Below are positions 49,611 to 58,235 of a stretch of 64,000 bases of DNA, piece by piece (position 1 is the stretch's first letter; the number at the start of each line of letters is the position of its first letter). This stretch comes from Salinarimonas sp. (lineage in GTDB: Bacteria; Pseudomonadota; Alphaproteobacteria; Rhizobiales; Beijerinckiaceae). The notes below the pieces were generated by a model. It saw nothing but the letters and a program-made list of their open reading frames with translations, searched no databases and was not told the DNA's origin. The translations under genes were made by a program, and so were the position numbers. The stretch spans positions 3,865,501 to 3,929,500 of the forward strand of contig NZ_CP157794.1 in assembly GCF_040111675.1 (NCBI RefSeq), written 5' to 3'.

Positions 49611-50893
49611 CCGAAAATGTCCGTGGCGATGCCTTCGTACCAGCCGATGTTCTCCTCCTGCGTCTGCCGGCGCAGGTCGTCGTCCTCGTCGAGCTGGGAC
49701 ACGAAGGTCTCGGTGGCGGTGATCTTGCCGTCCTGCGGCTCGTAGCGCCCGCCGACCTTCACCGCGTCGTCGTCGGCGATGAGGCTCCAGCAGGTGTTGG
49801 AATAGCGCGCCGGGAACTGGCGCGAGCCGGTGAGCGCGGCGCGGATGGCGTTGGCCGCGACCTTGGCCTGGCTGTTCGCCGAGAAGCCGGACTTCGGCAT
49901 GTCCCCCGCGATCGTCGCGTCGCCGAGCACGGTGACGGCCTCGTCGACCGTCGAGCGCATGCTCTCCGCGACGATGGGGCAGAAGCCGGTCTCATTGGCG
50001 AGCCCCGCCTGCACCGCGATGGCGCCGGCGCGCTGGGCCGGGATGACGTTGATCAGGTCGCCCTTGTAGGGCCCGAAATCGGTCTCGACCGTCATCGAGG
50101 CGACGTCCACGGCGCCGATCCCGCCGTGGATCATCGGATCCTGCCACTCGACCATGCCGGGATAGTAGCGCTGCCAGCCGGCGGAGAAGAGCGCCTGCTT
50201 GGAGAACTTGTCCTTCGGGTCGAGGATGACGATGCGCGAGCGCGTGTGCCCCTTGGCCTTGAGCACGTGCGCCATCATCGAGACGCGCTCGTAGGGGCCG
50301 GGCGGGCAGCGATAGGGGTTGGGCGGCGCGATCATCAGGATCTGCGCGCCGTCCTCGAGCGCGTCGAGCTGCGCCTTGAGAAGCTGCGTCTGCGGGCCGG
50401 CGAGCCAGGCGTGGGGCAGCGTCTCCGCCACCTCCTCCGAATAGCCCTCGACCGAGTCGTAGACGAGGTCGATGCCCGGGGCGACGACGAGATGGTCGTA
50501 GGCGAGATCCGAGCCGTCGCCGAGGCGCACGGTCTTGGCCTCACGGTCGATGGCGGTGGCCGTTTGGCGGGCGTGCTTCACGCCGTAGGCCTCGGTCAGC
50601 TGCTCGTAGCCGTGGTTGATCTCGTCCCAGCCCTTGAAGTCGCCGAGATAGAGGTTCGAGTGGAAGCAGGTGGCGAAGCGCTCCTTCGGCTCCACCAGCG
50701 TGACGTCGACGGCGCCGTCGGAATCGCGCGCGACGTACTTGGCGAGCGTGGCCCCGCCCGGTCCGCCGCCGATCACGACGAGGCGCGGCTTCGCGCCCTG
50801 CGCGATGGCGGGGGCGGAGAGCCCGAAGGGCGCGGCGGCCGCCGCGACGGCTCCGGCCTTGATGAGTGTTCGACGCGTGATCGACATGTCCAT
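49607..50893 (-). CDS. soxF: Sulfide dehydrogenase flavoprotein SoxF (FccB family)
   Basis: A 428-aa periplasmic flavoprotein with TAT signal (ITRRTLIKAGAVAAAAAPFG) and FAD loop GGGPGG (residues 42-47). The cysteine in ATCFHSNLYLG matches the site of covalent FAD linkage in flavocytochrome c. The redox cysteines are in PYRCPPGPYER and TGFCPIVAE. It oxidises sulfide and passes electrons to its cytochrome partner, here the preceding SoxE-like gene. The C-terminal FccB domain (NTCWSLIADDDAVKVGGRYE) is complete. Confidence 0.93.
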   Translation of the reverse strand: MDMSITRRTLIKAGAVAAAAAPFGLSAPAIAQGAKPRLVVIGGGPGGATLAKYVARDSDGAVDVTLVEPKERFATCFHSNLYLGDFKGWDEINHGYEQLTEAYGVKHARQTATAIDREAKTVRLGDGSDLAYDHLVVAPGIDLVYDSVEGYSEEVAETLPHAWLAGPQTQLLKAQLDALEDGAQILMIAPPNPYRCPPGPYERVSMMAHVLKAKGHTRSRIVILDPKDKFSKQALFSAGWQRYYPGMVEWQDPMIHGGIGAVDVASMTVETDFGPYKGDLINVIPAQRAGAIAVQAGLANETGFCPIVAESMRSTVDEAVTVLGDATIAGDMPKSGFSANSQAKVAANAIRAALTGSRQFPARYSNTCWSLIADDDAVKVGGRYEPQDGKITATETFVSQLDEDDDLRRQTQEENIGWYEGIATDIFG

Positions 50894-50956
50894 CCTCCCA
50901 GCTCGGCCCGAGGCCGAATTTCACAAAAGTCTGCGTGTTTACACGCATTATGCAGT

Positions 50957-51445
50957 TTATCGGGTATTTTTCTCCGCGCCAGACCCGAGCGTTGCGAAAT
51001 AGGCCGCGAGCGCGGCCAGATCCTCGTCGTTGTACCGGCCGGCGATGGTGCGCATCACCTGATTGTCGCGCTCGCCGTTCTGATACTGGTGCATGACGAG
51101 GACGAAGCTCTCCACCGGCCATCCGACGATCGGCGGGATACCGTCGAAATGCCCGCTCTCCTGGTGGCAGGTGACGCATTCGCCCGCGAGATAGGCGCCG
51201 TACTCCGCGTCACCCGCGAGATCCTGCGCGGCAGACTGCGCCCTGGCGGGCGCGACCGCCAGGGAAAACGCGAAAAGGCCGGCCGCGGCGAGAGCCGCGA
51301 CCGGCGCCAGGAGGGTTCTGAGAGCCGCGGGAAACGTGCGGGCGCGGCGCGCGCGCCCGCACGCGGTCCCGGCGCGCGCCTCCCGCGCGCCGGGCCGATC
51401 CGCCGGAGGGAGTCGGCGGAGGGGGGAAAGGTCCGGCCCGACCAT
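50957..51445 (-). CDS. soxE: Monohaem cytochrome c, SoxE / FccA-like
   Basis: A 162-aa c-type cytochrome with one haem motif, C90-VT-C93-H94 in YLAGECVTCHQESG. Distal Met is probably in QVMRTIAGRYNDEDLAALAAYFATLG. The hydrophobic signal (LLAPVAALAAAGLFAFSLAVAPARA) is preceded by an unusually long basic N-terminus if the ATG at 51445 is used. That ATG shares its A with the soxD stop (TGATG). It is the likely cytochrome partner of SoxF. Paracoccus SoxE is dihaem; this one is smaller. Confidence 0.85.
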   Translation of the reverse strand: MVGPDLSPLRRLPPADRPGAREARAGTACGRARRARTFPAALRTLLAPVAALAAAGLFAFSLAVAPARAQSAAQDLAGDAEYGAYLAGECVTCHQESGHFDGIPPIVGWPVESFVLVMHQYQNGERDNQVMRTIAGRYNDEDLAALAAYFATLGSGAEKNTR

Positions 51446-52197
51446 CAGTCGACGGTCGGCCCCTGGCCCGGTTCGGGCGTGACGTCGAGCGCGCGCGCCC
51501 GCATCAGGATCTCGGCCTGTCCTTCGGCGCAGTTCGTCATGCAGGGCTCCCTCCAGAAATGCTTCTCCGCCACCTCGCGGTCGTCGGGGAAGAAGTTCGC
51601 CACGTTCTCCAGCTCGATCTCGGCGTAGTTCTCGTGGCTGAGCTCGAAATCCTCGTCGAGGATGACGTCGTTCAAGTAGAGCACGTAGGCCGAGACCGCG
51701 TAAAGCTCGTCGGGCGAGAGGGACTGCGCATTGCCGTAGGGCATGGCGCGGTAGATGTAGTCGATCAGGGTCGAGGCGTAGGGCCAGTAGGAGCCCACCG
51801 TCTTCATCGGGTCGTGCGTGTCGAGGGTCTCGTACCCGCCCGCCAGCATCGGCCAGCGCCCGGCGCCCTCGCCGAAATCGCCGTGGCACACGGCGCATTG
51901 CATGACGTAGACCTCCTCGCCCTCGAGCACCGTGCCGCGGCCCTCCGGCAGGCCGAGCCCGTCGGGGCGCACGTCGATGTTCCAGCCGGCGATCTCCTCC
52001 GCGCTCGCCGGGCGGCCGAGGCCGAGGCCGGTGGGAAGCTCGGGGAAGGCGCCGTCGGTCACGGAACCGGTGGTCTCGGTCGCCTGCGTCGGCGCGGGCA
52101 GGAGCGCCCCGCCGGCGAGAACGGCGCCGCCGGCCACGAGCGCGGCGAGCGCGAGGCCGCGCATGGCGCGAGAGGCCTTCTCAGGAGACTTCGACAT
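51445..52197 (-). CDS. soxD: Sulfane dehydrogenase cytochrome subunit SoxD (single haem domain)
   Basis: A 250-aa periplasmic cytochrome. A signal-like helix (MRGLALAALVAGGAVLAGGALL) precedes the SoxD-type sequence GLGRPASAEEIAGWNIDVRPDGLGLPEGRGTVLEGEEVYVMQCAVCHGDFGEGAGRWPML. Haem is bound by C101, C104 and H105. SoxD from Paracoccus pantotrophus has two haem domains and about 384 residues; here the second domain is absent. It overlaps soxC by 17 bp. With SoxC it removes six electrons from the SoxY-bound sulfane sulfur. Confidence 0.9.
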   Translation of the reverse strand: MSKSPEKASRAMRGLALAALVAGGAVLAGGALLPAPTQATETTGSVTDGAFPELPTGLGLGRPASAEEIAGWNIDVRPDGLGLPEGRGTVLEGEEVYVMQCAVCHGDFGEGAGRWPMLAGGYETLDTHDPMKTVGSYWPYASTLIDYIYRAMPYGNAQSLSPDELYAVSAYVLYLNDVILDEDFELSHENYAEIELENVANFFPDDREVAEKHFWREPCMTNCAEGQAEILMRARALDVTPEPGQGPTVD

Positions 52198-53470
52198 TTT
52201 CGACCTCCCCGCTGGCCGTCACGTGCCAGGTCTGGATCCCGTTGTTGTGATAGATCGAGTTGAGCCCGCGCACGGCCCGCAGCTCGTTCTTGGTCGGCTG
52301 GACGTAGCCGGTCTCGTCCACGGCGCGCGACTGCAGCAGCAGCGGCGAGCCGTCCCAGTCGAACTCGTAGTAGAAGCGGGTGAGCGCCTTGCCCCAGACC
52401 GGCCCGTCGATGCGCGCGCGGTTCCAGTTGCGCCCGCCGTCGAGGGAGACGTCGACGCCCGCGACCTTGCCGCGGCCCGACCAGGCGAGGCCGGAGATCA
52501 CGGTGAAGCCGCGGCCGTGATTGACCGGCGCCTGCGGGCTCGGGCTCGTGATCACGGACTTGGCGTCCATCACGAAGGTGAACTTGCGCGCGCTGCCGTC
52601 CTCGAGGAGATCGGTGTATTTCGACGTCTCCTCGCGCTGGTACCAGGGCTCGTCGCCCACCTCGATGCGGCGCAGCCACTTCACCCACATGTTCGCCTCC
52701 CAGCCGGGGACGACCATGCGCACCGGATAGCCGTTCTCGGGGCGCAGCATCTCGCCGTTCATGCGATAGGCGACGAGGCAGTCGTCGAGCGCCTTCTCGA
52801 TGGGGAGCGAGCGCGTCATGCCCGACGCGTCGGCGCCCTCGAGCAGCAGCCACTTGCCCGTCGGCTTCACGCCGGCCTCGGCGAGGAGCACCCGCAGCGG
52901 CACGCCGGTATACATCACGCAATGGATCATGCCGTGCGTGAACTGGCAGCCGTTGAGCTGCGCGCCGCGCCATTCCATGCCCGAATTCGCCGCGCATTCG
53001 GCGAAATAGGCGCGGTTGACCCGCGGCATGCGCTTCAGGTCGTCCAGCGTGAAGACGAGCTCCTTGTCGACGAGCCCGTGCAGGACGAGGCGGTAGTCCT
53101 GCGGGTCGAGTTCCGCGATGCCGCCGTGATGGCGCTCGAAGCACAGGCCGTTGGGCGTGATCGGGCCGTCGAGCTCGTGCAGCGGCGTGAAGCTCACCGA
53201 CGATTCCCGCGAGGCGGTGAGCCATTCCACGTCGCGGCGCACGACATGGCTCTCGTGCTCCGAGGGCCGCCCGTAGGCGCGCACGGCGACGCCCTCGCCG
53301 AGATAGCGCGACCAGTCGGGCACGTTGGGCGGCAGGTTCGCGGGGTTGGCCGTCTCGGCGACGGCCTTGCCGCCCATCAGCGCGGCGCCGCCGGCGGCGA
53401 GACCCGCGCGCAGGAAGGTCCGGCGCGAGGCGCGCGGGCCGTTTGCGGCTTCGTCCTTGGACATCGGCAT
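52181..53470 (-). CDS. soxC: Sulfane dehydrogenase molybdenum subunit SoxC
   Basis: A 429-aa periplasmic sulfite-oxidase-type molybdoenzyme. A TAT signal (ASRRTFLRAGLAAGGAALMGG) is followed by the Mo-cofactor domain; C159 in YFAECAANSG is the molybdenum ligand. The dimerisation domain includes VITSPSPQAPVNHGRGFTVISGLAWSGRGKVAGVDVSLDGG. Together with SoxD it allows full oxidation of thiosulfate to sulfate without sulfur deposition. It uses plain Mo-molybdopterin, not MGD. Confidence 0.95.
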   Translation of the reverse strand: MPMSKDEAANGPRASRRTFLRAGLAAGGAALMGGKAVAETANPANLPPNVPDWSRYLGEGVAVRAYGRPSEHESHVVRRDVEWLTASRESSVSFTPLHELDGPITPNGLCFERHHGGIAELDPQDYRLVLHGLVDKELVFTLDDLKRMPRVNRAYFAECAANSGMEWRGAQLNGCQFTHGMIHCVMYTGVPLRVLLAEAGVKPTGKWLLLEGADASGMTRSLPIEKALDDCLVAYRMNGEMLRPENGYPVRMVVPGWEANMWVKWLRRIEVGDEPWYQREETSKYTDLLEDGSARKFTFVMDAKSVITSPSPQAPVNHGRGFTVISGLAWSGRGKVAGVDVSLDGGRNWNRARIDGPVWGKALTRFYYEFDWDGSPLLLQSRAVDETGYVQPTKNELRAVRGLNSIYHNNGIQTWHVTASGEVENVEVS

Positions 53471-53504
53471 CGTTCCCTTCGTCTCTCGTCGTCTCGTCGC
53501 GGCG

Positions 53505-55193
53505 TCAGGCGCCGGTGACGCGCACGGTCTCGGTCTCCCGCGGCGCGATCACCTGCTTGTCGCGGATGTGCTCCATCACGAGGTCCCAGATCGGCGGGCC
53601 CTCGGTGCTCTCGTTGATGCTCGCCCAGCCGGCGACCGCGTATTCGCGCTCGGCCTCCAGCGCCTCGCCCGTGCGCGTGAGCGTCAGCTCGGAGATGCGC
53701 GAGCCCATCGGCGCGGAGACGTCGATGGCGTAGGAGATGCCGCCGACGCGCACCATGTCGCCGCCCTGCTGGTAGTAGGGATCGGGGTTGAACAGGTTGT
53801 CGGCGACGTCCTCCAGCACCTCCTTGAGGCGCGCGCCGGTCATGCCGATGCGGTAGGTCGCCGGGTAGGTCATGGCGGTGGCGTTGTAGACGTCCTCCGC
53901 GCGGATCTCGTCGCCGGGCAGGAGCGAGGCGCCCCAGCGGAAGCCCGGCGAGAGCGAGATCTCCGCGTCGCGGCGCTCGAGCATCGCCTCGCAGATCACG
54001 TCGTCGAGCGTGCCGTTGAAGTTGCCGCGCCGGTAGAGCAGCCCGTCGGTGCGGCCCAGCACCTCCGAGAGCGCCGCCTCGTGCGGGGCGCGGATCTCGG
54101 CGATCTTCGCGGCCATGGTCGGCTCCGGCGCGATGGCGTCGGAGAAGACCGGGATGAGCTTGTAGCCGAAGCCCTTCACCTCGCCGCCGGAGACGTCGAG
54201 ATCGAGGCGCGAGACGAACTTGCCGTGCGAGCCCGACGCGATCACCAGCGTCTTGCCGACCATCACCGGCTCCGGCAGCGCGTCGTGGGTGTGGCCCGTG
54301 AGCACGACGTCGATCCCCGGCACGCGCGAGGCGAGCTTGCGGTCGACGTCGAAGCCGTTGTGCGACAGGAGCACGACCACGTCGGCGCCCTGCGCCCGGG
54401 CGTCGGCGACGCTCGCGGCGATCTCCTCCTCGCGGATGCCGAAGGACCAGGAGGGGATCATCCAGCGCGGGTTGGCGATGGGCGTGTAGGGGAAGGCCTG
54501 GCCGATGACCGCCACCTTCACCCCGGCGCGCTCGACCATGGTCATCGCGTCGAAGACCGGCTCCTCCCAGTCCGTGTCGCGGATGTTGGAGGCCAGGAAG
54601 GGGAAGGCGAGCTTCTCGACGAGCTCGTTCACCCGCTCCTCGCCGAGCGTGAACTCCCAATGGCCGACCATGGCGTCCGGCCGCAGCAGGGCCATGCAGT
54701 CCACCATGTCCTCGCCGCGGGTCTGCAGCGAGGTGTAGGAGTTCTGCCAGGTGTCGCCGCCGTCGAGGAGGAGCGTGTTGCCCTCCCCGCGCTCGGCGCG
54801 GATCGCGGCGATCACGGTGGCGATGCGGTCGAGGCCGCCCATGCGGCCGTAGGCCTTGGCGAGCGTCGCGAAATCCTCGTAGGTCAGCGCGTGCGCCATG
54901 GCCGAGCCCGGCGCGATGCCGTACATGTCGAGCAGCGCGCGGCCGGTGACGTGGGGCACGAGGCCCTTGACCTCGCCGACCCCGAGATTGATCGAGGGCT
55001 CGCGGAAATAGACCGGCGCGAGCTGGGCGTGGATGTCGGTGACGTGGATGATCGACAGCCGGCCCACCGGGTCCATGCGCAGGAGCTCGTCCTGCGTCAG
55101 GCTCTGCTGGGCGAAGGCGCGCGACCAGCCCGATGCGGGCAGGATCGCCGCGGTGGCGGCGGCCATCTGCAGGAATTCGCGTCTCGAAGGCAT
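53505..55193 (-). CDS. soxB: Thiosulfohydrolase SoxB
   Basis: A 562-aa periplasmic dimanganese hydrolase releasing sulfate from the SoxY-bound thiosulfonate. A TAT-like signal (SRREFLQMAAATAAILPASG) is followed by the metallophosphoesterase motifs VTDIHAQLAP (D53, H55), GGDTWQNS, GHWEFTLG, SHNGFDVD and TGHTHDALP, all as in SoxB. The C-terminal 5'-nucleotidase-like domain is complete. It lies between soxZ and soxC. Confidence 0.96.
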   Translation of the reverse strand: MPSRREFLQMAAATAAILPASGWSRAFAQQSLTQDELLRMDPVGRLSIIHVTDIHAQLAPVYFREPSINLGVGEVKGLVPHVTGRALLDMYGIAPGSAMAHALTYEDFATLAKAYGRMGGLDRIATVIAAIRAERGEGNTLLLDGGDTWQNSYTSLQTRGEDMVDCMALLRPDAMVGHWEFTLGEERVNELVEKLAFPFLASNIRDTDWEEPVFDAMTMVERAGVKVAVIGQAFPYTPIANPRWMIPSWSFGIREEEIAASVADARAQGADVVVLLSHNGFDVDRKLASRVPGIDVVLTGHTHDALPEPVMVGKTLVIASGSHGKFVSRLDLDVSGGEVKGFGYKLIPVFSDAIAPEPTMAAKIAEIRAPHEAALSEVLGRTDGLLYRRGNFNGTLDDVICEAMLERRDAEISLSPGFRWGASLLPGDEIRAEDVYNATAMTYPATYRIGMTGARLKEVLEDVADNLFNPDPYYQQGGDMVRVGGISYAIDVSAPMGSRISELTLTRTGEALEAEREYAVAGWASINESTEGPPIWDLVMEHIRDKQVIAPRETETVRVTGA

Positions 55194-55327
55194 CGCGTGT
55201 CAGTCCTGGTCGGCCCGGGAGGCGGGCATGCGTCGTCGGTCGCGCGGCGGATGCGGCGCGGCGGCGCGGGTCTCGACGGGAGGGATGGCGAGGACGCCGT
55301 CGCGGCGCCCTCGCGATCTGCCGGGGA

Positions 55328-55657
55328 TCAGTTGACGACGACGTCCTCGGTCGCCGTGATCTCGGTCCCGTCGTCGTCGATCCAGGTGAAGGTCAGCGTG
55401 CCCGAGCGGGGCGGCGCGACGTTGAACTGGAAGTAGGGGTTCGCCGAGACGGCCGGCTCGATGTCGCAGGAGAACACCACCTGCCCTTCGAACTCGCACT
55501 TGAAGGTGTTGATGATCTTGCGCGGGATGGTGTTGCCGTCGCCGTCGCGGCGCTGGCCGGATTCCATCGTGTGCGAGACGAGGGTCTTCACCTCGATGGT
55601 CTCGCCCTTGGTGATCTCGTTGCGATCGAGACGGATGCGGGGACGCGGGGTCGCCAT
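55328..55657 (-). CDS. soxZ: Sulfur carrier complex subunit SoxZ
   Basis: A 109-aa protein with the SoxZ sequence RIRLDRNEITKGETIEVKTLVSHTMESGQRRD and IEPAVSANPYFQFNVAPPRSGTLTFTWIDDDG. It has no signal and is expected to leave the cell together with SoxY, which has one. It binds SoxY and positions the carrier arm. Next gene in the operon after soxY. Confidence 0.96.
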   Translation of the reverse strand: MATPRPRIRLDRNEITKGETIEVKTLVSHTMESGQRRDGDGNTIPRKIINTFKCEFEGQVVFSCDIEPAVSANPYFQFNVAPPRSGTLTFTWIDDDGTEITATEDVVVN

Positions 55658-55715
55658 GGCTCGTATTCCTCGTGTTCGGTGCGTGGGATGAACGGTCGAC
55701 GATCGGGCGCGGGCG

Positions 55716-56183
55716 TCAGCCGCCGCAGCCGCCGATCGTGACCTTCACCTCCTTGCGGTCCATGAACACCGAGCCGTCGTTCATCTTGGCGACGGCGATG
55801 ACGTTCTGCGTGCCCGCGAGACGGATGCGGGTGTTCGCCTGGGCCACGCCCGACATCGGCGAGAAGTGGAAGGTCGCCACGCCGGGGCGCGGGTTGCCGT
55901 CGGCCACGATCAGGACCTCGGAGACGTAGTCGTCCTCGCTCATCGGGCTCTCGACGAACACGTCCATCGGCACCGTGTTGCCGTTCTCGGCGATCTCCGG
56001 CACGTCCAGCATGACGCGGCCCATCGTCGGCTCCGCGCCGCCGGTGAACGCGTCGATCGCCGCCTGCGCGTCCTCGGCCGCCGCGAAGGCCGGAACCGTC
56101 ACGCCCTTCAAGCCGGTCGCCGCCGCGACCGCACCGACGCCGGCCAGCAGCGCCTGACGGCGGGTCAATTGGAAAGTCATCAT
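55716..56183 (-). CDS. soxY: Sulfur carrier protein SoxY
   Basis: A 155-aa carrier with TAT signal (LTRRQALLAGVGAVAAATG) and the swinging C-terminal arm VTIGGCGG, whose cysteine holds all sulfur intermediates of the pathway. VESPMSEDDYVSEVLIVADGNPRPGVATFHFSP is the carrier-fold core. It is the first gene of the minus-strand sox operon, divergent from soxA across a 339-bp regulatory region. Confidence 0.97.
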   Translation of the reverse strand: MMTFQLTRRQALLAGVGAVAAATGLKGVTVPAFAAAEDAQAAIDAFTGGAEPTMGRVMLDVPEIAENGNTVPMDVFVESPMSEDDYVSEVLIVADGNPRPGVATFHFSPMSGVAQANTRIRLAGTQNVIAVAKMNDGSVFMDRKEVKVTIGGCGG

Positions 56184-56289
56184 TCGTCTCCCTCTTCGCT
56201 CGTGCGCCCTGTTTCCGCCGCACGAAAGCGTGGCGCGCCCCCGAGCATCGCTCGCAGGCTAAACTCGCAGCCGGAGATCGAAAAGCGGT

Positions 56290-56448
56290 CACGCTTCAAA
56301 AGCGTGCGAACGCCCTCGGCTCCCTCCCGGTTCGCCTTGTCGCGGCGAACACATTCAGTTTTTGCTATGCTGGCGAAACGACGCCCCGACGTCAATCGGA
56401 ATCTTTCCAGGGAACCCCTTCCCATCGCATTTTTTGCATGTAACATGC
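56290..56448. promoter_or_regulatory. Divergent soxY/soxA control region with three inverted repeats
   Basis: The 339-bp gap between soxY and soxA has no gene. It holds three exact inverted repeats: CACGCTT-CAA-AAGCGTG (56290-56306), GTTCGCC-N7-GGCGAAC (56330-56350) and GCATG-TAA-CATGC (56436-56448). The stretch 56350-56450 is much richer in A+T than its surroundings. These are candidate sites for a SoxR-like repressor and RNA polymerase; none is proven. Confidence 0.55.
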
Positions 56449-56522
56449 GTGAAAGGATCGGGACGCCAAAAACCGATCCGCGACACGAAAGAACCGCAAA
56501 CGAGGCGCGGGAGGAAACGGCC

Positions 56523-57365
56523 TTGCACAAGCTGACGACGATGGCGCTGGCGGCGACGCTGGCGGCGGGAGTCGCGTTGTCGGGGGGCGTGAGCCCCCTC
56601 GGCGCGCAGACCGAAGAGGAGACCCAACGCGGTCTCGAGCGCTTCCGGCAGATGCTGCGGGAGGACCCCTGGTCGAATCCGGCCCTCCTCGACGCGGATC
56701 GCGGCGAGATGCTGTGGGCGACGCCCGCCGGCCCCAACAACGCCACCCTGGAGGATTGCGATCTCGGCCTCGGCCCGGGCGTGGTGGACGGCGCCTTCGC
56801 GCAGCTGCCGCGCTATTTCGAGGATGCCGGGCGCGTCATGGACGTCGAGACCCGCATCCTGTGGTGCATGCAGGAGCTGCAGGGGTTCGACGTCGCCGAA
56901 TTCGTGAAGAAGCCGCATCCGTCGGGCGGCCAGCCGGTGAAGGACGTGGGCGCCATCGCCACCTTCATCGCCAACCGCTCCGAGGGCGAGGCCTTCGACC
57001 CGCAGCTCGACGACGAGGCCGGACAGGCCGTCGTCGCCATGGGCGAGGCTCTGTTCAACCGCCGCTCGGGCCCGTTCGACTTCTCCTGCGCCACCTGCCA
57101 CGCGGCGAGCGGCCTGCGCATCCGCCTGCAGGAGCTGCCCTATCTCTCCGATCCGGAGGAGGCGCAGGTGGTCGTCGGTGAATGGCCGGCCTACCGCGTG
57201 TCCTCGACGCACGTGATGACCATGCAGCACCGCATGTACGACTGCTACTGGCAGATGCGCATGCCCAAGCTGGAGATGGGCTCGGAGGCCTCCGTGGCGC
57301 TGATCTCCTATCTCGTCGACAAGGCCGCCGGCGGCGACGTCGCCGCGCCCGGCATCAAGCGCTGA
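56523..57365 (+). CDS. soxA: L-cysteine S-thiosulfotransferase subunit SoxA (monohaem)
   Basis: A 280-aa periplasmic cytochrome. The start is most likely the TTG at 56523, six bases behind GGGAGGAAA; the next ATG, at 56541, lacks a ribosome-binding site. The signal ends near SPLGAQ. The haem is held by C189, C192 and H193. C241 in MYDCYWQMRM is the active-site cysteine that ligates the haem and carries the persulfide. C79 and C115 take the place of the first haem site of dihaem SoxA. It joins thiosulfate to SoxY. soxX follows 11 bp later. Confidence 0.95.
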   Translation: MHKLTTMALAATLAAGVALSGGVSPLGAQTEEETQRGLERFRQMLREDPWSNPALLDADRGEMLWATPAGPNNATLEDCDLGLGPGVVDGAFAQLPRYFEDAGRVMDVETRILWCMQELQGFDVAEFVKKPHPSGGQPVKDVGAIATFIANRSEGEAFDPQLDDEAGQAVVAMGEALFNRRSGPFDFSCATCHAASGLRIRLQELPYLSDPEEAQVVVGEWPAYRVSSTHVMTMQHRMYDCYWQMRMPKLEMGSEASVALISYLVDKAAGGDVAAPGIKR

Positions 57366-57376
57366 GGGAGGCTTTC

Positions 57377-58006
57377 ATGCGCACGATCGCTTTCGCTCTC
57401 GCGCTCTCCGCGGGCCTCTCCACCGCCGCCCTCTCCACCGCGGCTCTCGCGCAGGACGCGGCGCCCTCCACGGCCGAGGTCGACGCCATGGTCGAGGCCG
57501 CCTTCCCCGGCATCGATCCGGACTGGGCGGCGCGGCTCACGCCCGACCAGACGATGGAGCAGTGCAACGCCTTCGCCAACAACCCGCCGGACGACGTCTT
57601 CGAGGAGATCCGCGCCCGCGCCGAGGGCACCGTGGTCTATCCCGAGGACGGCGTGCTGATGGGCTCCTGGGAGAACGGCGAGAAGCTCGCCCAGTCCGGC
57701 TACGGCATGCGCTTTTCCGACTATCCGCCGCGGCGGGAGAACGGCGGCAACTGCTACGCCTGCCACCAGCTCACCCCGGGCGAGGTCTCCTACGGCACGC
57801 TCGGCCCGAGCCTGCTCGGCTACGGCAAGCTGCGGGACTTCTCGGAGGAGGCGACCAAGGCCGCCTACGACAAGATCTACAATCCGCACGTGGCCTTCCC
57901 GTGCTCGATGATGCCCCGCTTCGGCGCCAACGGCGTTTTGACGATGGACCAGATCAAGGACATCGTCGCCCTGCTGATGGACCCGAAATCGCCGGTGAAT
58001 CAGTAA
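57377..58006 (+). CDS. soxX: SoxX cytochrome c subunit
   Basis: A 209-aa monohaem cytochrome, partner of SoxA. A signal peptide (to about ALAQ, residue 26) leads to a long N-terminal region. The haem motif is in NGGNCYACHQLTPGEVSYGTLGPSLLGYG, and the distal Met is in FPCSMMPRFG. The family usually has soxX before soxA; here the order is A then X. GAGGGAGG precedes the ATG at 57377. It ends before a strong terminator. Confidence 0.94.
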   Translation: MRTIAFALALSAGLSTAALSTAALAQDAAPSTAEVDAMVEAAFPGIDPDWAARLTPDQTMEQCNAFANNPPDDVFEEIRARAEGTVVYPEDGVLMGSWENGEKLAQSGYGMRFSDYPPRRENGGNCYACHQLTPGEVSYGTLGPSLLGYGKLRDFSEEATKAAYDKIYNPHVAFPCSMMPRFGANGVLTMDQIKDIVALLMDPKSPVNQ

Positions 58007-58172
58007 GGGGGCGTCCGGGAAGGCCACGGGCCGCCGGAAACGATCTCGGCATCGGCGGTCGGTGATCGGAGACGGCCGTCGTTGCCCGCGCTCTCCGCCG
58101 TGCGGCGCCGATCCACCGCGGCTCGCGGTTGGGGGCGGAGCGATCCGCTCCGCCCTTCACCTGCAGATTTCG

Positions 58173-58211
58173 CCCCTCTCCCCGCTCGGCACGCGGGGAG
58201 AGGGGTTTTTT
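58173..58211 (+). terminator. Rho-independent terminator of soxAX
   Basis: CCCCTCTCCCCGC (58173-58185) pairs perfectly with GCGGGGAGAGGGG (58193-58205) around a seven-base loop, followed by TTTTTT (58206-58211). It is 166 bp beyond the soxX stop and ends plus-strand transcription before the convergent chemoreceptor gene. Confidence 0.9.
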
Positions 58212-58235
58212 CGTGCGATGCAGCACGATGTCGGA

